Shown one piece after another: positions 1-10,865 of a stretch of 64,000 bases of DNA. Positions within the stretch are counted from its first letter, which is position 1. Each line of letters starts with the position of its first letter. Source of the stretch: Theobroma cacao. Taxonomy: Eukaryota; Streptophyta; Magnoliopsida; Malvales; Malvaceae. Below the pieces are notes generated by a model. It worked only from the letters and a program-made list of their open reading frames with translations. It was not told where the DNA came from and ran no database searches. Where the stretch lies: positions 3,438,634 through 3,502,633 of the forward strand of contig NC_030851.1 of assembly GCF_000208745.1 (NCBI RefSeq), given 5' to 3'. Both the position numbers and the translations under genes were made by a program.

Positions 1-2406
1 TGGCAAAATCAGGAGTTATGAGGGAAGAGGAGATGATGGTTTGTTATGAACAAAGTAGTTTGGAAAGGATGAAAGAGTTAGCTCGTTCTTTGGTAGAGTA
101 GAGGAGAGTTGTTATCTAGAGCCAATCTTGAGAAAAAGGAGGTCTATCATTTAGAGTTAGAGTTAGGTGTCAGGAGAGTTCTCCAGTTTTTTGTAATGGA
201 TCTCATGGGATAGTGCGGCATAAGAGTTTTGAAAAAAAACAAAAGAAAAAAGAGGAAAGAAGAGAGAGGAGAGGAAAAATGGAAAAAGAAGTCAAGGAAA
301 ATACGAAAAAAAAGAGAGAAAAAATAAAATAAATAAGAAAATAAAAAGAGAGAGAGAGAGAGAAAAGATAAAGCTGTTATTGTCTCAGGGTAAAGTTTAA
401 ATTTAAAGGGTCTTTTCTTTCTCAAACGTTTTAGGGGCGAGGGAAGGGGGGTGTCAGAGGGTCTGTTTGTAGCGATAGGTGAGTGGTTATTTTTGGGATA
501 GATTTTCCTGCCACTTGAGTTGTGCATGTCTACTTGCCACGGAGGGTTCCTTCAAGGTCCTGAAAGGAGAGGCGAGTCTTTTGATTTGTCGCAGTGGGGA
601 AATGGGGAGGGAGGGATCAGGAGAGATGTTACTGCTTTCAAGTTTGTGTTTTCATGCTAAAATTTTGGTCTTAGGATTTCAGAGGAGGAGATTGAGAGTT
701 AGGATAGAAGTCTCAAGGTCTTTTAAACACTGCTTTAACAAAAATATAGAGAAAAAGGGATAGAAAAATCTGTTTTGACCCTTTGGAAGTAAGGAAAGTG
801 GAAAAGGGGAAGGAAAAAAGAGGAAAATGAAGAAGAAAAAAAAAAGAAAAATAAGAGAAAAGGAAAAGGAGAAAAAAGGAAAGAAAGGAAAATAAAAAAA
901 AAAGATAAAAAAAAGAAGAGAAAAAGTTCATCAGATGAAAGGTGGGACGGAGGGGGATAAATGAGAACGTATCCTTCTTTGTATCATCTCAAAAAGAGAC
1001 TGTGTTTCTAATGATTTTTGTGTTGACTGAGGAAATCAAGCTGGATCCTTTTCAACAGCCTAAGACAAGGGTGGGGCCACCAAGCATGGTGGTTTCCCTG
1101 CTTGAGTCTCATGGTTTGCTCTGGATAGAGTGTTTTGAGTATCTGGAGGAATTGATCCTGGATTATACACTTTAAAGAAGCTGGGAGAGGCAACTTTTTT
1201 CAAGATTAGTGAGCTGTTGAGAGAGCTTTGAAAATTATTGATGTTCAGAGACTAACATGATGACTGAGTTGCGAAGTGCTGGAGTTCGGTAGCTGATGGG
1301 TGCAGTTTTACGACTTTTGATTACTGAACGAAAGAGCAGAGATTGCGGTTCATGATTGGTTGGTGGGCGGGTATGGCTGGGAAGTTTTCCACTGGAAAGG
1401 GGGTCTACGTTTTTGCCTTGTTGTTAAAAAAAAAAAGAGTTTGGGTGAGCAAAAATCCCTTGTTCAGTCGATTAGGACTAGAAACGTAGTGGAAGAATGT
1501 TGGTGGATTGCGAGAAATCAAGTCCATGGCCGTTTGTGGGCTGCAGAAGGGCAGAATATCAAGGAATAAAGAGGGCTGTCTGCTGCTGAAGGTTTGGTAG
1601 TGTTTCTTTTGTGTTGTCTATCAAGACAGACTTGTGGGGCTTTGACTGGATATATCCGTATTTTTAAATAGGAAATGTTTCCGGCTGGGTCATTGATGTT
1701 TATTCTTGGCTTTTACTCTGGTGAATTTTGCTAGATTTTGATACTTGAGTAGGGGCTTTTGTCTTTAGAGTTCATGTCTGCGAGAATGTGGAATGGAAAT
1801 CATAGTAGTGGGGAACAGGAAACTGCGGAGGCACGGGTGATTTATGCGCCGATGGGGTTTCAGGAGGAAGCTGTTATGAACAAGCTCAGGATTCACCGTT
1901 GTAATTCGATGAATGTGCTGTGCTGTTCAATGACATCAGTGGCTTCAGGGCAAAAAGTCGGCAGGGTTATTGGCGGAGTAGCGGATCTGAAGCTCACCTG
2001 TGAGGACACTATAAGTAAGGGAAGGGAGAAAAGGACGAGAGAGATCTGTTAACAAGAGAGCTTCTGTTTTTAAGTGCGAAAGAGCTGTTGCACATTCATG
2101 CAACTGCAGGATTCCTCTGTTTTTATTGTGTTCACCTGTTTGTGAAGGGGTGTGTAGATTTGTTTGATGCTGATGATCGCTGATTGATAAGTTGAGTATA
2201 TGATTTCCATTAAGGAATTTGATTTAGGAATACTTTTGCATAGGATTTCTTGTCTTTAGTGCTGCTGGGCCTAGCAATGTAATTTTGAGGGGTATGCCAC
2301 CTCCAGGACTGCGCATAAGCCTTAAAATTGCAGTTCTTTTGTTCTTTTGAAGGAGTTAACCATTGGTTTCTCCCTTTAATGAGAATTTTAACTTAAAAAA
2401 AAAAAA
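1..2406. other. Unassigned purine-rich region
   Basis: I recognise no gene here. Positions 230-370 and 785-925 are almost purely A/G on the plus strand, including a short GA repeat near 345-361; these explain the Phe/Leu/Ser-rich open frames on the other strand, which I do not regard as genes. From about 1350 to 2050 the sequence is richer in G+C and holds short open frames on the plus strand (1360-1569, 1759-2052) without a domain I can name. A run of 12 A at 2395-2406 could be the tail of an old plus-strand retroposon, but no flanking duplication was found. Confidence 0.3.
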
Positions 2407-3230
2407 GAGTTAGGGTTCTAGGTATTTTATCCTATTATTTATGTCTCACCATCTTGATAGACTTGATGAATCGATAGAGATTATTAGCAAATTTCTTTTG
2501 AAAATCATTGCCTCACAACTAATTAACCCTATTATTGAAAAAAAAAAGTATAATTTTTTTTGAAAAGCAAAAATAAAAGGTATAATACTTAAATAAGTTA
2601 TGAATTATTTAAAAAATTTAAATAAATTTTATTTTTTATTATATTTAATCAAGTTTTTATATTTTTATTTTAAATTAAATAATTTTTTATTAAAGATTAA
2701 TTAATTATCGTTAATCAAAATGATTTTTATCATTTTCATGTTACGTGATATTAATTTGACATGTTGAGATATTATAATAAATAATGATATAACATGATGA
2801 TATTATCACATAATAGTTATACTATTCATTATGACAAGTATTATATCACATCAGTCATAAGATCTATTTTACTCAAAAATAAAAAAATATATATACTAAT
2901 TAAATATAAAAAAAATGTTTACATGAATCAAAAATAGTTAAGGAACATTTTATATGTCAAAATATAACTTAACTAGTTAACCTCAGAGACAAACAAGTGT
3001 TTCGAAATTTTGGTTTTATTTTCTCAATGCCTTGGGGTGCTTAAAATTAAAACAATTTGCACAAACAAACCATGAAAAGCAGGAAATTTACGGACATTGA
3101 TGATTTTAGTTGGATGATTTTACCGTTAATGAAATGCTGTACACACGAGTTTCTCCATTAATAAAATTGCTTTGGCCTTGAGCAAAGAGATGCTAGAAAG
3201 AAAGAGAAGGAAAATTAAAGCCTGTTTAAA
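2407..3230. other. AT-rich intergenic DNA
   Basis: Very AT-rich, with no open frame of interest and many short palindromic AT tracts (for example 2580-2900). It may be a degenerate MITE, but I could not define termini or a target-site duplication. Confidence 0.3.
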
Positions 3231-3700
3231 TTGTGAGGATTGCCAATCTTAAGGAGAAAACTCTCTAAAACTCTATATAATTGCTTGTACAAATGTTAAC
3301 AAGCACGTGTGATATTCACCCAAAAAGGGTCACATTCACATGGTTTTGCTCAATTTAGCTCAATAATTCTCTCTTTTCTCTCTCGGATCGCTCACCAACC
3401 TACGCCAATGGTGCAACAGACCCACTTGCTCCTCTTAGAAGCCAAGGTACAACAAGCACACTGCCAAGGCGGTACCAAAACAGAGTGGCCGTACACTTGA
3501 AAATCTAGGGCAGCTAGCGTCTACCAGCATTTTCAAGCGAATATATATATATATATATAGTACTATGTTGATTTGCTTCTGTTTAGGAAAAGAGCAATTT
3601 CTCCACTCTATATGAGGGGAAACGGTACATTTCGCATGTCCTTTTTAGCACTGTCTAACAAGCAGACGCATCTCCATCACTCTTGACAACCCCTGAAATA
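3231..3700 (-). pseudogene. SAUR flank relic with the gene body missing
   Basis: Around 3235-3250 the text ggattgccaatctt resembles the 3' flank of the broken SAUR at 8142 (ggattggcaatctt near 8119). Less than 100 bp later, from 3336, the sequence matches the upstream flanks of the minus-strand SAURs at 8142 and 10405: 'cacatggttttgctca', then a 'gacccacttgct' motif and 'ggccgtaca'. The SAUR coding sequence that should lie between the two flanks is absent. I infer a third copy of this subfamily whose coding region was deleted. The 3309 open frame lies in this flank and is not a gene. An (AT)n repeat sits at 3541-3560. Confidence 0.4.
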
Positions 3701-4497
3701 GACCTGAGAAGAGAACCACTTATCCTTAATTTGCTCTGCTTTAATCCGTACAAGTGGTTTCCTAAATTAGTCCATTTTGCTAATTGGGCCAATTTGTGGT
3801 ACTGAGCTTGATTAATTACTTGGGTTATACGTAAAGAGAGATAAGAAAACTCAGCTAAAAGTTTTTGGGTAAAAACTTGCGGCTGATATAAATGACAACA
3901 TCAGAATCTAAGTCCCCCGACCCCTGCTGCCCTCTCATTCTTTGGAGTGTAGTGAAAAATCTAGAATGTATGGAAATTGGTTCTCAGAGGATCCTTCATT
4001 AATTCCAGGCCTCGCTCACTGAAGCAGGACAGAGTTTGATTCATTCCTCAACTAGCTAGCGGCAATAAGATTCCTTGCTTTGAACAAATTTATGGAGCAA
4101 CAGGACAACTTTTCCTTATGTCATTGCTAATTAATGAACACAGATAGAAATGCACGTTCCTGACCAGCCAAGTGAAATATCTGTCATACTTTGCTTGCCT
4201 ACTTGTTGCATAGTCTCTACAAGTTATTGGAAACTCTGATTACTATGGTAATCAAACAAAATAATTTGAGTTTTTCGGTAATCAATCAGCATTACTTAAT
4301 TATATATGGTGATATTACCATGAAAGCAGAATTTTCACAAGCAGGTCAAGTAAAAAAAGATAACATGAAGGGTCAAGAGCTTCATTTGTTAACGTGTTAA
4401 AATTTACACATCCGCTATTAGTATAAAATTTATAACTTGTTGAGAAAACGGAAATAACTTGTCAAAGTCGTCCGAGCTGCTCTGCGTTCATCATCGT
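3701..4497. other. Intergenic DNA, 3' side of the first SAUR
   Basis: No recognisable gene. It should contain the 3' UTR of the minus-strand SAUR at 4498 close to its right end. I see no clear RNA gene or transposon terminus. Confidence 0.35.
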
Positions 4498-4791
4498 TCA
4501 TGGGGAATGCAGCTGAGACGTTAGGTTGATAAAAGCATCTTCTTTGCACGGAATTGTCAGGCCACCCGTCGGATGATTGAAGCCAAACTCTTCCTCTGCG
4601 CGGTTGAGCAATTCTGCGAATGAAGGGTGGTTCAAATATGAAATTGGAACTACAAAACGTTTTCTCTGCGCCTCTCCAACATAAACTGCGACGTGGCCTT
4701 TTGGCACATCAGGTTGTTTCCTAGAGAAACCAGAATGATGTTTCAGAATTTGCCTGGAACTGAGTATCAAGGATGGCAGACGGAAACCCAT
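4498..4791 (-). CDS. SAUR: SAUR family protein, 97 aa
   Basis: Intronless small auxin up RNA gene. The N-terminus MGFRLPSLI (residues 1-9) is the usual variable leader. The conserved core runs from VPKG (29-32) through AVYVGE (35-40), [15 protein letters not shown] (44-58) and [10 protein letters not shown] (65-74) to GGLTIPC (76-82). Length is typical for the family. The first ATG was chosen because the MGFRLP start recurs in the other copies and a TATA box lies about 122 bp upstream. SAURs are known to inhibit PP2C.D phosphatases and so promote H+-ATPase-driven cell expansion; nothing in the sequence contradicts that role. It is the left-most gene of a minus-strand subcluster with 8142 and 10405. 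No substituted core residue is obvious, so it is likely functional. Confidence 0.93.
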   Translation of the reverse strand: MGFRLPSLILSSRQILKHHSGFSRKQPDVPKGHVAVYVGEAQRKRFVVPISYLNHPSFAELLNRAEEEFGFNHPTGGLTIPCKEDAFINLTSQLHSP

Positions 4792-4912
4792 ATTTTGAGA
4801 CTGAGATTGGAGTTAGAAAAGGAGGAGTTGATCTAAGAAGGTTTTAGCCGAAAGGACTTAGAGAGTTAAGTTGAGAAAGAGGTTGGAGATGGAAGGCTGG
4901 CTTTGTTGTTTG

Positions 4913-4920
4913 TATTTATA
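4913..4920 (-). promoter_or_regulatory. TATA box of SAUR 4498-4791
   Basis: On the minus strand this reads TATAAATA, about 122 bp before the ATG, the same spacing as in the plus-strand copies of the cluster. No exact TGTCTC auxin-response motif was seen in the next few hundred bases. Confidence 0.7.
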
Positions 4921-6599
4921 GTCAGCATATTTTGCTGCCAGCTGGTTTGCAGTTCCTAGGAGGACCCGAATTCCCAAAAACCCACGTGGCTTTCCTCACT
5001 TAGTCAATTAGGTTACTCAACTTTCTTTCCCTCTTTCATTACTTAATTTCCCAAATTTATGTGCAAAAGCAGATCCACTTGTTCTTTTGAAGCCATTCTC
5101 CAAATTTATGTCACCTCCACAACTTTTCTAATGTTGATGCCTGAAAACAATCGGTAGCATATTCATGTATTGAGGTTTTGCTGAAGAAAACTTTGAAAGG
5201 CATATTCATGTTTGTCTTTTGCACAACCTAAATACCATTCCAACCATTTGATATGTGGTGCGTTTGTATCCTGACTAAATAACAATCCAAAGTTTTGGAT
5301 TATTTAGGTGTTGAAAGCATTAATTCTGATTTAAATTACTTTTCATCAATTTGGTCAAGTCTGGATTGCTCTTTCAGTCGTGGCAAAAGTTTATAATTTC
5401 TTTGCCTAGAACTTATCTCCCCAATCCCCTGCGCCTGTTGGGTTGTTGACAGCGGTTCCATAGTCCAGTAATAAATTGCAGATACTAGCATCTGTCTTTT
5501 TCATTAATATGGGTCTCATCTTCAAATTTCAATAGATTATTTTTCAAAAATTTCAGTCTGCTTGATACTCAAAGCCCAAATTCTGATGCTAAATGACAAG
5601 TTAACAGCCGCACTCACTGTTTACTAATGCTAGTGAAAATAATTCACCTGCACTTACTAATTTCGATAATTAAGTATCAAAAGAAGCATGGCTGGATGGA
5701 TGAATTGGCGTCACGAGCACCAATTGGTAGAAAGAGTGGTTGCAGACTGCCAATTTTCAGGGCAATAATTGGATAGGCACATGATCGTACATGTACAAGT
5801 GTGCTGATTGACTGCCTCAATCTCTCCCATCTGCGCCTGCTATATATTTTGGAATTAATTAACCTGGTACTTGACATGCACTGGAAATTCTTCTTTTGCT
5901 GGCAGGATAAGGTTTTGGAGTTTGTGAATCTGGGTAAAGAAAGAGAAAGAGAGCATATAAGCAAGACAACATGGTTCCGCAATTTTTGAAAGTTCAGGCT
6001 GAATTATTGGCCATCTGGAGCAACTAACCTATCAAGTTGTATCACTGACGTAATGCACCAAGAAACAAGCAAGGTCGCCCCCTTTTAACAATAATTCTGA
6101 GCAAAGCAACTTGCTGTTTATAGTATATAATATAACCTATGGGATTCTTAGTTCCAAGTTTGCCCATACCTCCATCTTGTTGGATCCTTAGTTCCATATT
6201 TAGGTTGAGATGGTACGAGCATCCAAAAATCTTACACTGCAAGGAACAATTCATGTTAAACTTTGCTTGTAGCACCTAAATTCAACTTTGGATGGCAATT
6301 TGATTGGAAGTCAAGAAAATACTCCTATAATGAACTGATCAGGATAGAGATGTAGACTCTAGAGTGTAAAGGAGTGTGTTAATTGATCACTCTTTTTCCA
6401 ATAGTCGCAGTTACATGCATGATTTCTTCATTTACTAGAATTTTCTCCTGCTTTTGATACCAACTTTTGCCCTGTTGACCAAAATTATATTAATTCTACC
6501 TGTTGGTGCATAATTAAACCATAGTCTTCAAAGGATATTCATCTATCTGCAAATCAATACTGAATTGTATACAATTTAACTCGATATAACATTGTCTTG
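4921..6599. repeat. Upstream half of a duplicated SAUR unit (copy 1)
   Basis: No gene. Scattered blocks match the upstream DNA of the 8142 pseudogene. 5305-5365 (ttgaaagcattaattctgat, then a ttggtcaagt motif) resembles 9411-9470, and 6115-6150 (tttatagtatata..., cctatgggattc) resembles 9665-9690. I infer a unit of about 2 kb duplicated to 8.1-10.1 kb. The small open frames here are not conserved as proteins. Confidence 0.5.
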
Positions 6600-7557
6600 T
6601 CTCCTGGTTAAAAGCTCAAGGGTCGAATACGAGCCATGTCAAGCAAACATCAAAATTATTCATTAATGGTCAGCATATAAAAATACTGACAGATAATCAA
6701 GTTAAAAAGTTTATTTTTTCTTGAAAATCTATAACATTATTAAAAAGAACCCCCAAAGGAGCTTCCTCATTTTGCCACGGCTTCAAAGAGGGGATTTTAA
6801 AGCTCTAACAGGGTGCCTTCAAGAAGGGGTTTTAGAGCTCTAACAAGTTTCTAAAAAAATTTTTAAATTGTCCAGACGTGAAAGTAAAATTAAAAAATAA
6901 AAAATGTTTCTTAACAATTCTACTAGAATACAATAATAGATTCTGAAACAAAGAAAAAAAGAGTTGGTAACACATCTGAACAAAAAAACAGAAGAAGAAG
7001 ATGAATTTACAACAAGTACCCACAAAAGGATTAGACTTTATTCTTTCTTTTGAGTCTTTTCTAACAAAAAAAAAAATGAGAGCAAAACAAATAGAGTTTG
7101 ACTCAGTCTCTTTCTTTTTGAACAAAAAGTAAAATTTTTGTAAAATACAACAACAACAAAAGTTCAATCTTGGAGAAAGAGATAGAGAAATATCCATAGC
7201 TTCTCTGGTATCTGGGAGAAAGAGTTGTGTAGAGTTGGATTGCTGTGTTTCTTTTTTTTTTATGACCCTGCTCATCTGATATGTTAGGATGGTGGCGGGA
7301 TTGCTGTTGTTTTTGTTTTCTGGAAAGGTTTTTGGTGGCTGGTGCTGTGAGGATTAAGGACTGTTATCCCAAATAGGTGAATAACAGACCTTAATCATGC
7401 CCCAGAGGTGAACCTTTGGTTTCCTCTGCTTCGAAATAAACAACAACTTTAAAAAAAAAAAAATTCTACTTTCTCTATTTTAGAAAAGAAAGAAAAAAGA
7501 TGTCGAAGCAAAGAGCAGTGCAAAGAGACCGTGTGCAAAGCACGGGTCATATTCTAG
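6600..7557 (+). mobile_element. Helitron-like element, 3' end identified
   Basis: The 3' end is typical of a non-autonomous Helitron. A GC-rich hairpin lies at 7527-7548, GACCGTG paired with CAC-GGGTC with one bulged G and a loop of TGCAAAG. Five bases later comes CTAG (7554-7557) followed by T, as expected for insertion between A and T. The 5' TC end could not be fixed; 6600 is only where similarity to the 10.1 kb paralogous flank stops. That flank has no equivalent of this block, which supports an insertion. There is no Rep/helicase coding. The T-rich reading frames on the minus strand (6832-7275) are not convincing genes. Confidence 0.55.
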
Positions 7558-8141
7558 TATTATACAAAGGAAATTCCTAATGCGTGACAGAAGAAAAGAT
7601 GACCGACAGAAATAAGTAGAAAGCATGAGAAAAATGGCTTTGGATAAAGACTTTACAATGGCTGAATAAAACCTTCCTTTAGTGGCTAACCTTTTTTGAT
7701 CAGTCTTTAGTGGCTAATCTTGTTTCCAATTCACAAAAGTAGATCTTTCATCTATCTCTTGTTTGTCCCAAGAAAAAGACAGAGAGATAATGGAACATGA
7801 GAAGAAAGTAAATTAAAGTTAGTCTAATTGTTTGTCCAAAAAGGTTCCAAATTCAGATAATATTGTTCTTATGTATGAAAACATAATTTATTTATTTTTG
7901 GATAATTGAATTTGTATTTATTCAAATTAACCCATAATGTTTTAACATGTTAAAATGAAGAATTGATAATTAAAAATTATAAAGGAGTTTAGATAAAAGA
8001 ACTTTGTTGATGATTTTGAGGGAGAGCAATTTTTCTCTGCCTATTCTATTACACAAGGATTTACAGCTGTTGTTCTCTTCACAAAGGAAAAAAGAAATAA
8101 AAAAACAAAATTGTGATCGGATTGGCAATCTTCATCCCTTA
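7558..8141. other. Intergenic DNA before the SAUR pseudogene
   Basis: AT-rich. From about 7970 it resembles 10230-10400, the corresponding 3' flank of the SAUR at 10405 (ggagagcaatt, gatttacagct and a poly-A-rich tract). No gene seen. Confidence 0.4.
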
Positions 8142-8428
8142 TTAGGCATGCAATCGGGAAGTGAGATTTATGAAGGTATCTTCTCTGCACGGAATTGTTA
8201 GGCCACCCACCGGATGATTGAAGCCAAACTCTTCCTCTGCCCGCTTAAGCAAGTCTTTGAACGAAGGATGGTTCAAGACTGTTATTGGAACCACAAACCT
8301 TTTTCTGTCTCCCCAACATAAATTGCAATGTGGCCTTTCGGAACAGGTGGCCTCTCCCTTTTAACAAGAGGCTGCAGCTTAAGAATTTGCTTGGCGCTGG
8401 AAATCATGGACGGTATACGAACACCCAT
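8142..8428 (-). pseudogene. SAUR pseudogene with frameshift
   Basis: Starts with ATG at 8426-8428 and encodes MGVRIPSMI..., then [15 protein letters not shown]. The frame then breaks in the stretch that should encode the KRFVV motif, near 8301-8318. The segment from the VGE codons to the Arg codon is 4 bases shorter than in the close paralog 10405-10695. Read in frame 0 it ends at once with GLWFQ and a stop near 8282. In the shifted frame the rest of the family core follows ([28 protein letters not shown]) to a TAA at 8142-8144. Its TATA position is also altered: tatttgta near 8582, against catttata in 10405. Both changes suggest a dead gene. A sequencing error is the main alternative for the frameshift. 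Confidence 0.88.
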
Positions 8429-10404
8429 AATTTCTAATTTTGAAGTAAAAAAATGGAAAAACAAGGAGATATATATAGATCGGTTTCTGAATATGAGATA
8501 GAACTGGTTAGCACTCAAAGGTTGTAGTATAACTTGTAAATCCTGACAGGTTTTTGGAGCTCGAAGGCTGATAATGTGTTTGTATTTGTAGAGTTTGGAG
8601 AGGATGGGAGACACTGAAGTGCCATCATTTTCAATTTCGACAAAGAACCAAATTGGCTTGTCTCGTCACCATATTGGCAGCTGGGACTTTTTAGAGGCTC
8701 CCTCTGCAACAAAGAATCACATGGCTTTGCTCAGTTCACTGATGTTACTTAACTTATATTTATATATCTATCTACAATGTATCTACCAATTTCTCCTGAC
8801 CAATATCGGTGAAATAGACCCACTAACTACTTGGTCCAAACAAGCTCACTCCAAAAGCAGGTTTAACCATCATGTTTTTGCAAAAACAGAGGGCCGTGCT
8901 TCAGAAAAAAACTAGAGCAACATGCCCAAGTGACGGATTTCTATGTAAGAAACTTGTTGAAAGGCACCTTTCATATGTCCTTGTTGGTACTTCCGAGTGC
9001 CACGGTGTGATACTTATCTTGTTCTATGCGGGCGGTCAACAGCTTTTTCATCAGCCTATTATTGACAGATTGAGAACCATTAATTGAATTTAACCTTTTC
9101 ATTACGGTTACGTCCATTTCTGGGTTTTTGCAAGCCTTCGTGGAGTAAGAGTTACATGTTGTCCATTGTCGTAACTGATAAACATGCAGGGCTTGGCTGT
9201 TTATATTGAAGTTCATTTTTGGTAATTAAGTCGAATCGGTCCAAAGAGTCTTTGACCAGGGCACATGTGACACGCCAAGAAACACTGGACTAGAAAAATG
9301 CTTAGCAACTACGGAAGTGAATCTAGCTTTCTGCCATACGGTGCTAGCTGGCTAATGCATAGAATTCTCTATTCTATTTTAAGCAATTATCAAACCTAAA
9401 TTTCGGGTAAAGGTGCTGAAAGCATTAGATTTTGAGTTTAATAACTTTCGCTCCGTTTGGTCAAACCGGAACTCTTCATTAATTGCTTTCTAAAATTGGA
9501 GCTAATTAAGTCTTATGATGTGTTAGGATAACGTTCTGGAGTTCATGAAATGTGAGAAAGAATCTTGGCTCTAGAGCAAGTAATTAATTGACAAGTTGAG
9601 TCACTAACACAATATTACCTCATCAAGATGTTATTTTTAATGGGATAAATTGCGAGAAAGTTTCTATTTATAGTATAATCTATGGGATTCTCATGATCCA
9701 GTTTTGCATATTGACAAATAATAGTTTATCATGTGGGATCTTTAGTTTCAAACTAGTTGGCTTGAGATGGTGTAAGGATTTTAAAAATTTTATATAGAAG
9801 GAAAAATTTGTGTTAAACTTTTCTTCCACGGCTTAAACAATATACATATGTAACACATGAATTCGACTTTGGGTGTACATTTTAGAAGTATCTTGTTTGG
9901 GCAGACCCATGAGTTTCCCGTTTCTGAACCCAAGATATATGTAAATTGTAATTAATTCGTCACCTTCTTCGATCGCAAGCATTAGAATTTCCTTCCTACT
10001 AGCTTTGACGAGCACTTGCAAGTTTCGTTATTGACCAAGATAGTTTTTGATCAACAGAGTATCCGCTTGCAGCTTGCTTCCTCTACTCTCTTTAGGAGGT
10101 GGCAAGTTGTTGTCACTGTCCATGTCTACATTTATACATTATGCATAAAATATAGCTGAAGGGAGGCAATACTTTGTCTTTATAAACTGTAAAGTCATCT
10201 TATAAAATACGCTGAAAAATCAATATAGGAAATCATGGAGCATTTAGATTAAAGAATGACTATCTCATCTATGGTTTTTCCGGAGAGCAATTAATCTGTG
10301 ATTATTACTTATAGTTAAAATGATTTATACATAGGTTTACAGCTTCTCTTCACAGAAGAAAAAGGAAAAAAAAAAAAGACAGAATCGTGAAGGATTGCCA
10401 GTCT
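8429..10404. repeat. Upstream half of duplicated SAUR unit (copy 2)
   Basis: No gene. 8600-9300 is similar to 10840-11580, the upstream DNA of SAUR 10405 (shared cacatggctttgctca, gggccgt and 'catgatac/ gtgatac' blocks). 9350-10050 resembles 5300-6500. The minus strand carries TGTCTC at 8608-8613, a possible auxin-response element of the broken gene; the equivalent place in the 10405 copy reads CGTCTC (10860-10865). Confidence 0.5.
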
Positions 10405-10695
10405 TTATGCATCATGAGGCATGCATCGAGAAATGAGATTAATGAAGACATCTTCTTTGCAAGGAATTGTTAGACGACCCATCGGATGATTGAAGCCAAA
10501 CTCTTCCTCTGCCCGCTTAAGCAAGTCTCTGAACGAAGGATGGTTCACAACTGATACTGGAACCACAAATCGTTTTGTTTGTGTCTCTCCAACATAAACT
10601 GCAATATGGCCTTTTCGAACATCTGGCTTCTCCCTTGAGTGCAGCTTAAGAATTTGCTTGGCGCCGGAAACCAAGGACGGTACACGAACGCCCAT
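10405..10695 (-). CDS. SAUR: SAUR family protein, 96 aa, altered PKG motif
   Basis: Complete frame from ATG at 10693-10695: MGVRVPSLV leader, core [32 protein letters not shown] and LTIPC. Two positions differ from nearly all other copies here. The conserved VPKG reads VRKG (Arg at residue 27), and the usual SYLNHP reads SVVNHP. It is the nearest relative of the broken gene at 8142, and both share MGVR and AKQILKL. A TATA-like box lies about 140 bp upstream. It is likely expressed and translated, but the loss of the normally invariant proline makes weakened function possible. Confidence 0.88.
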   Translation of the reverse strand: MGVRVPSLVSGAKQILKLHSREKPDVRKGHIAVYVGETQTKRFVVPVSVVNHPSFRDLLKRAEEEFGFNHPMGRLTIPCKEDVFINLISRCMPHDA

Positions 10696-10834
10696 AACGA
10701 ATACGAGGTGAAAAGGTGGGGAAAAAACAAAGAGGGCGTAGATTGGTTTTTGAATATGAGATAGAACTGGTTAATTAGCACTTTAAGCTTGTAGCAGAGC
10801 TAGTCCATTCTGTCAGGTGGCTGAAATTATGCTT

Positions 10835-10843
10835 GCATTTATA
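10835..10843 (-). promoter_or_regulatory. TATA box of SAUR 10405-10695
   Basis: On the minus strand this reads TATAAATGC, about 140 bp before the ATG. The paralogous site upstream of the 8142 pseudogene has changed to TACAAATAC. Confidence 0.6.
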
Positions 10844-10865
10844 GAGTTTGGAGAGAGTGGAGACG

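Noticed and set aside
147..931. Ser/Phe/Leu-rich minus-strand frames
   Set aside because: They are by-products of the polypurine tracts on the plus strand.
6832..7275. Phe/Lys-rich 147-codon frame on the minus strand
   Set aside because: It is made of T-rich low-complexity DNA within the Helitron-like block and shows no domain.
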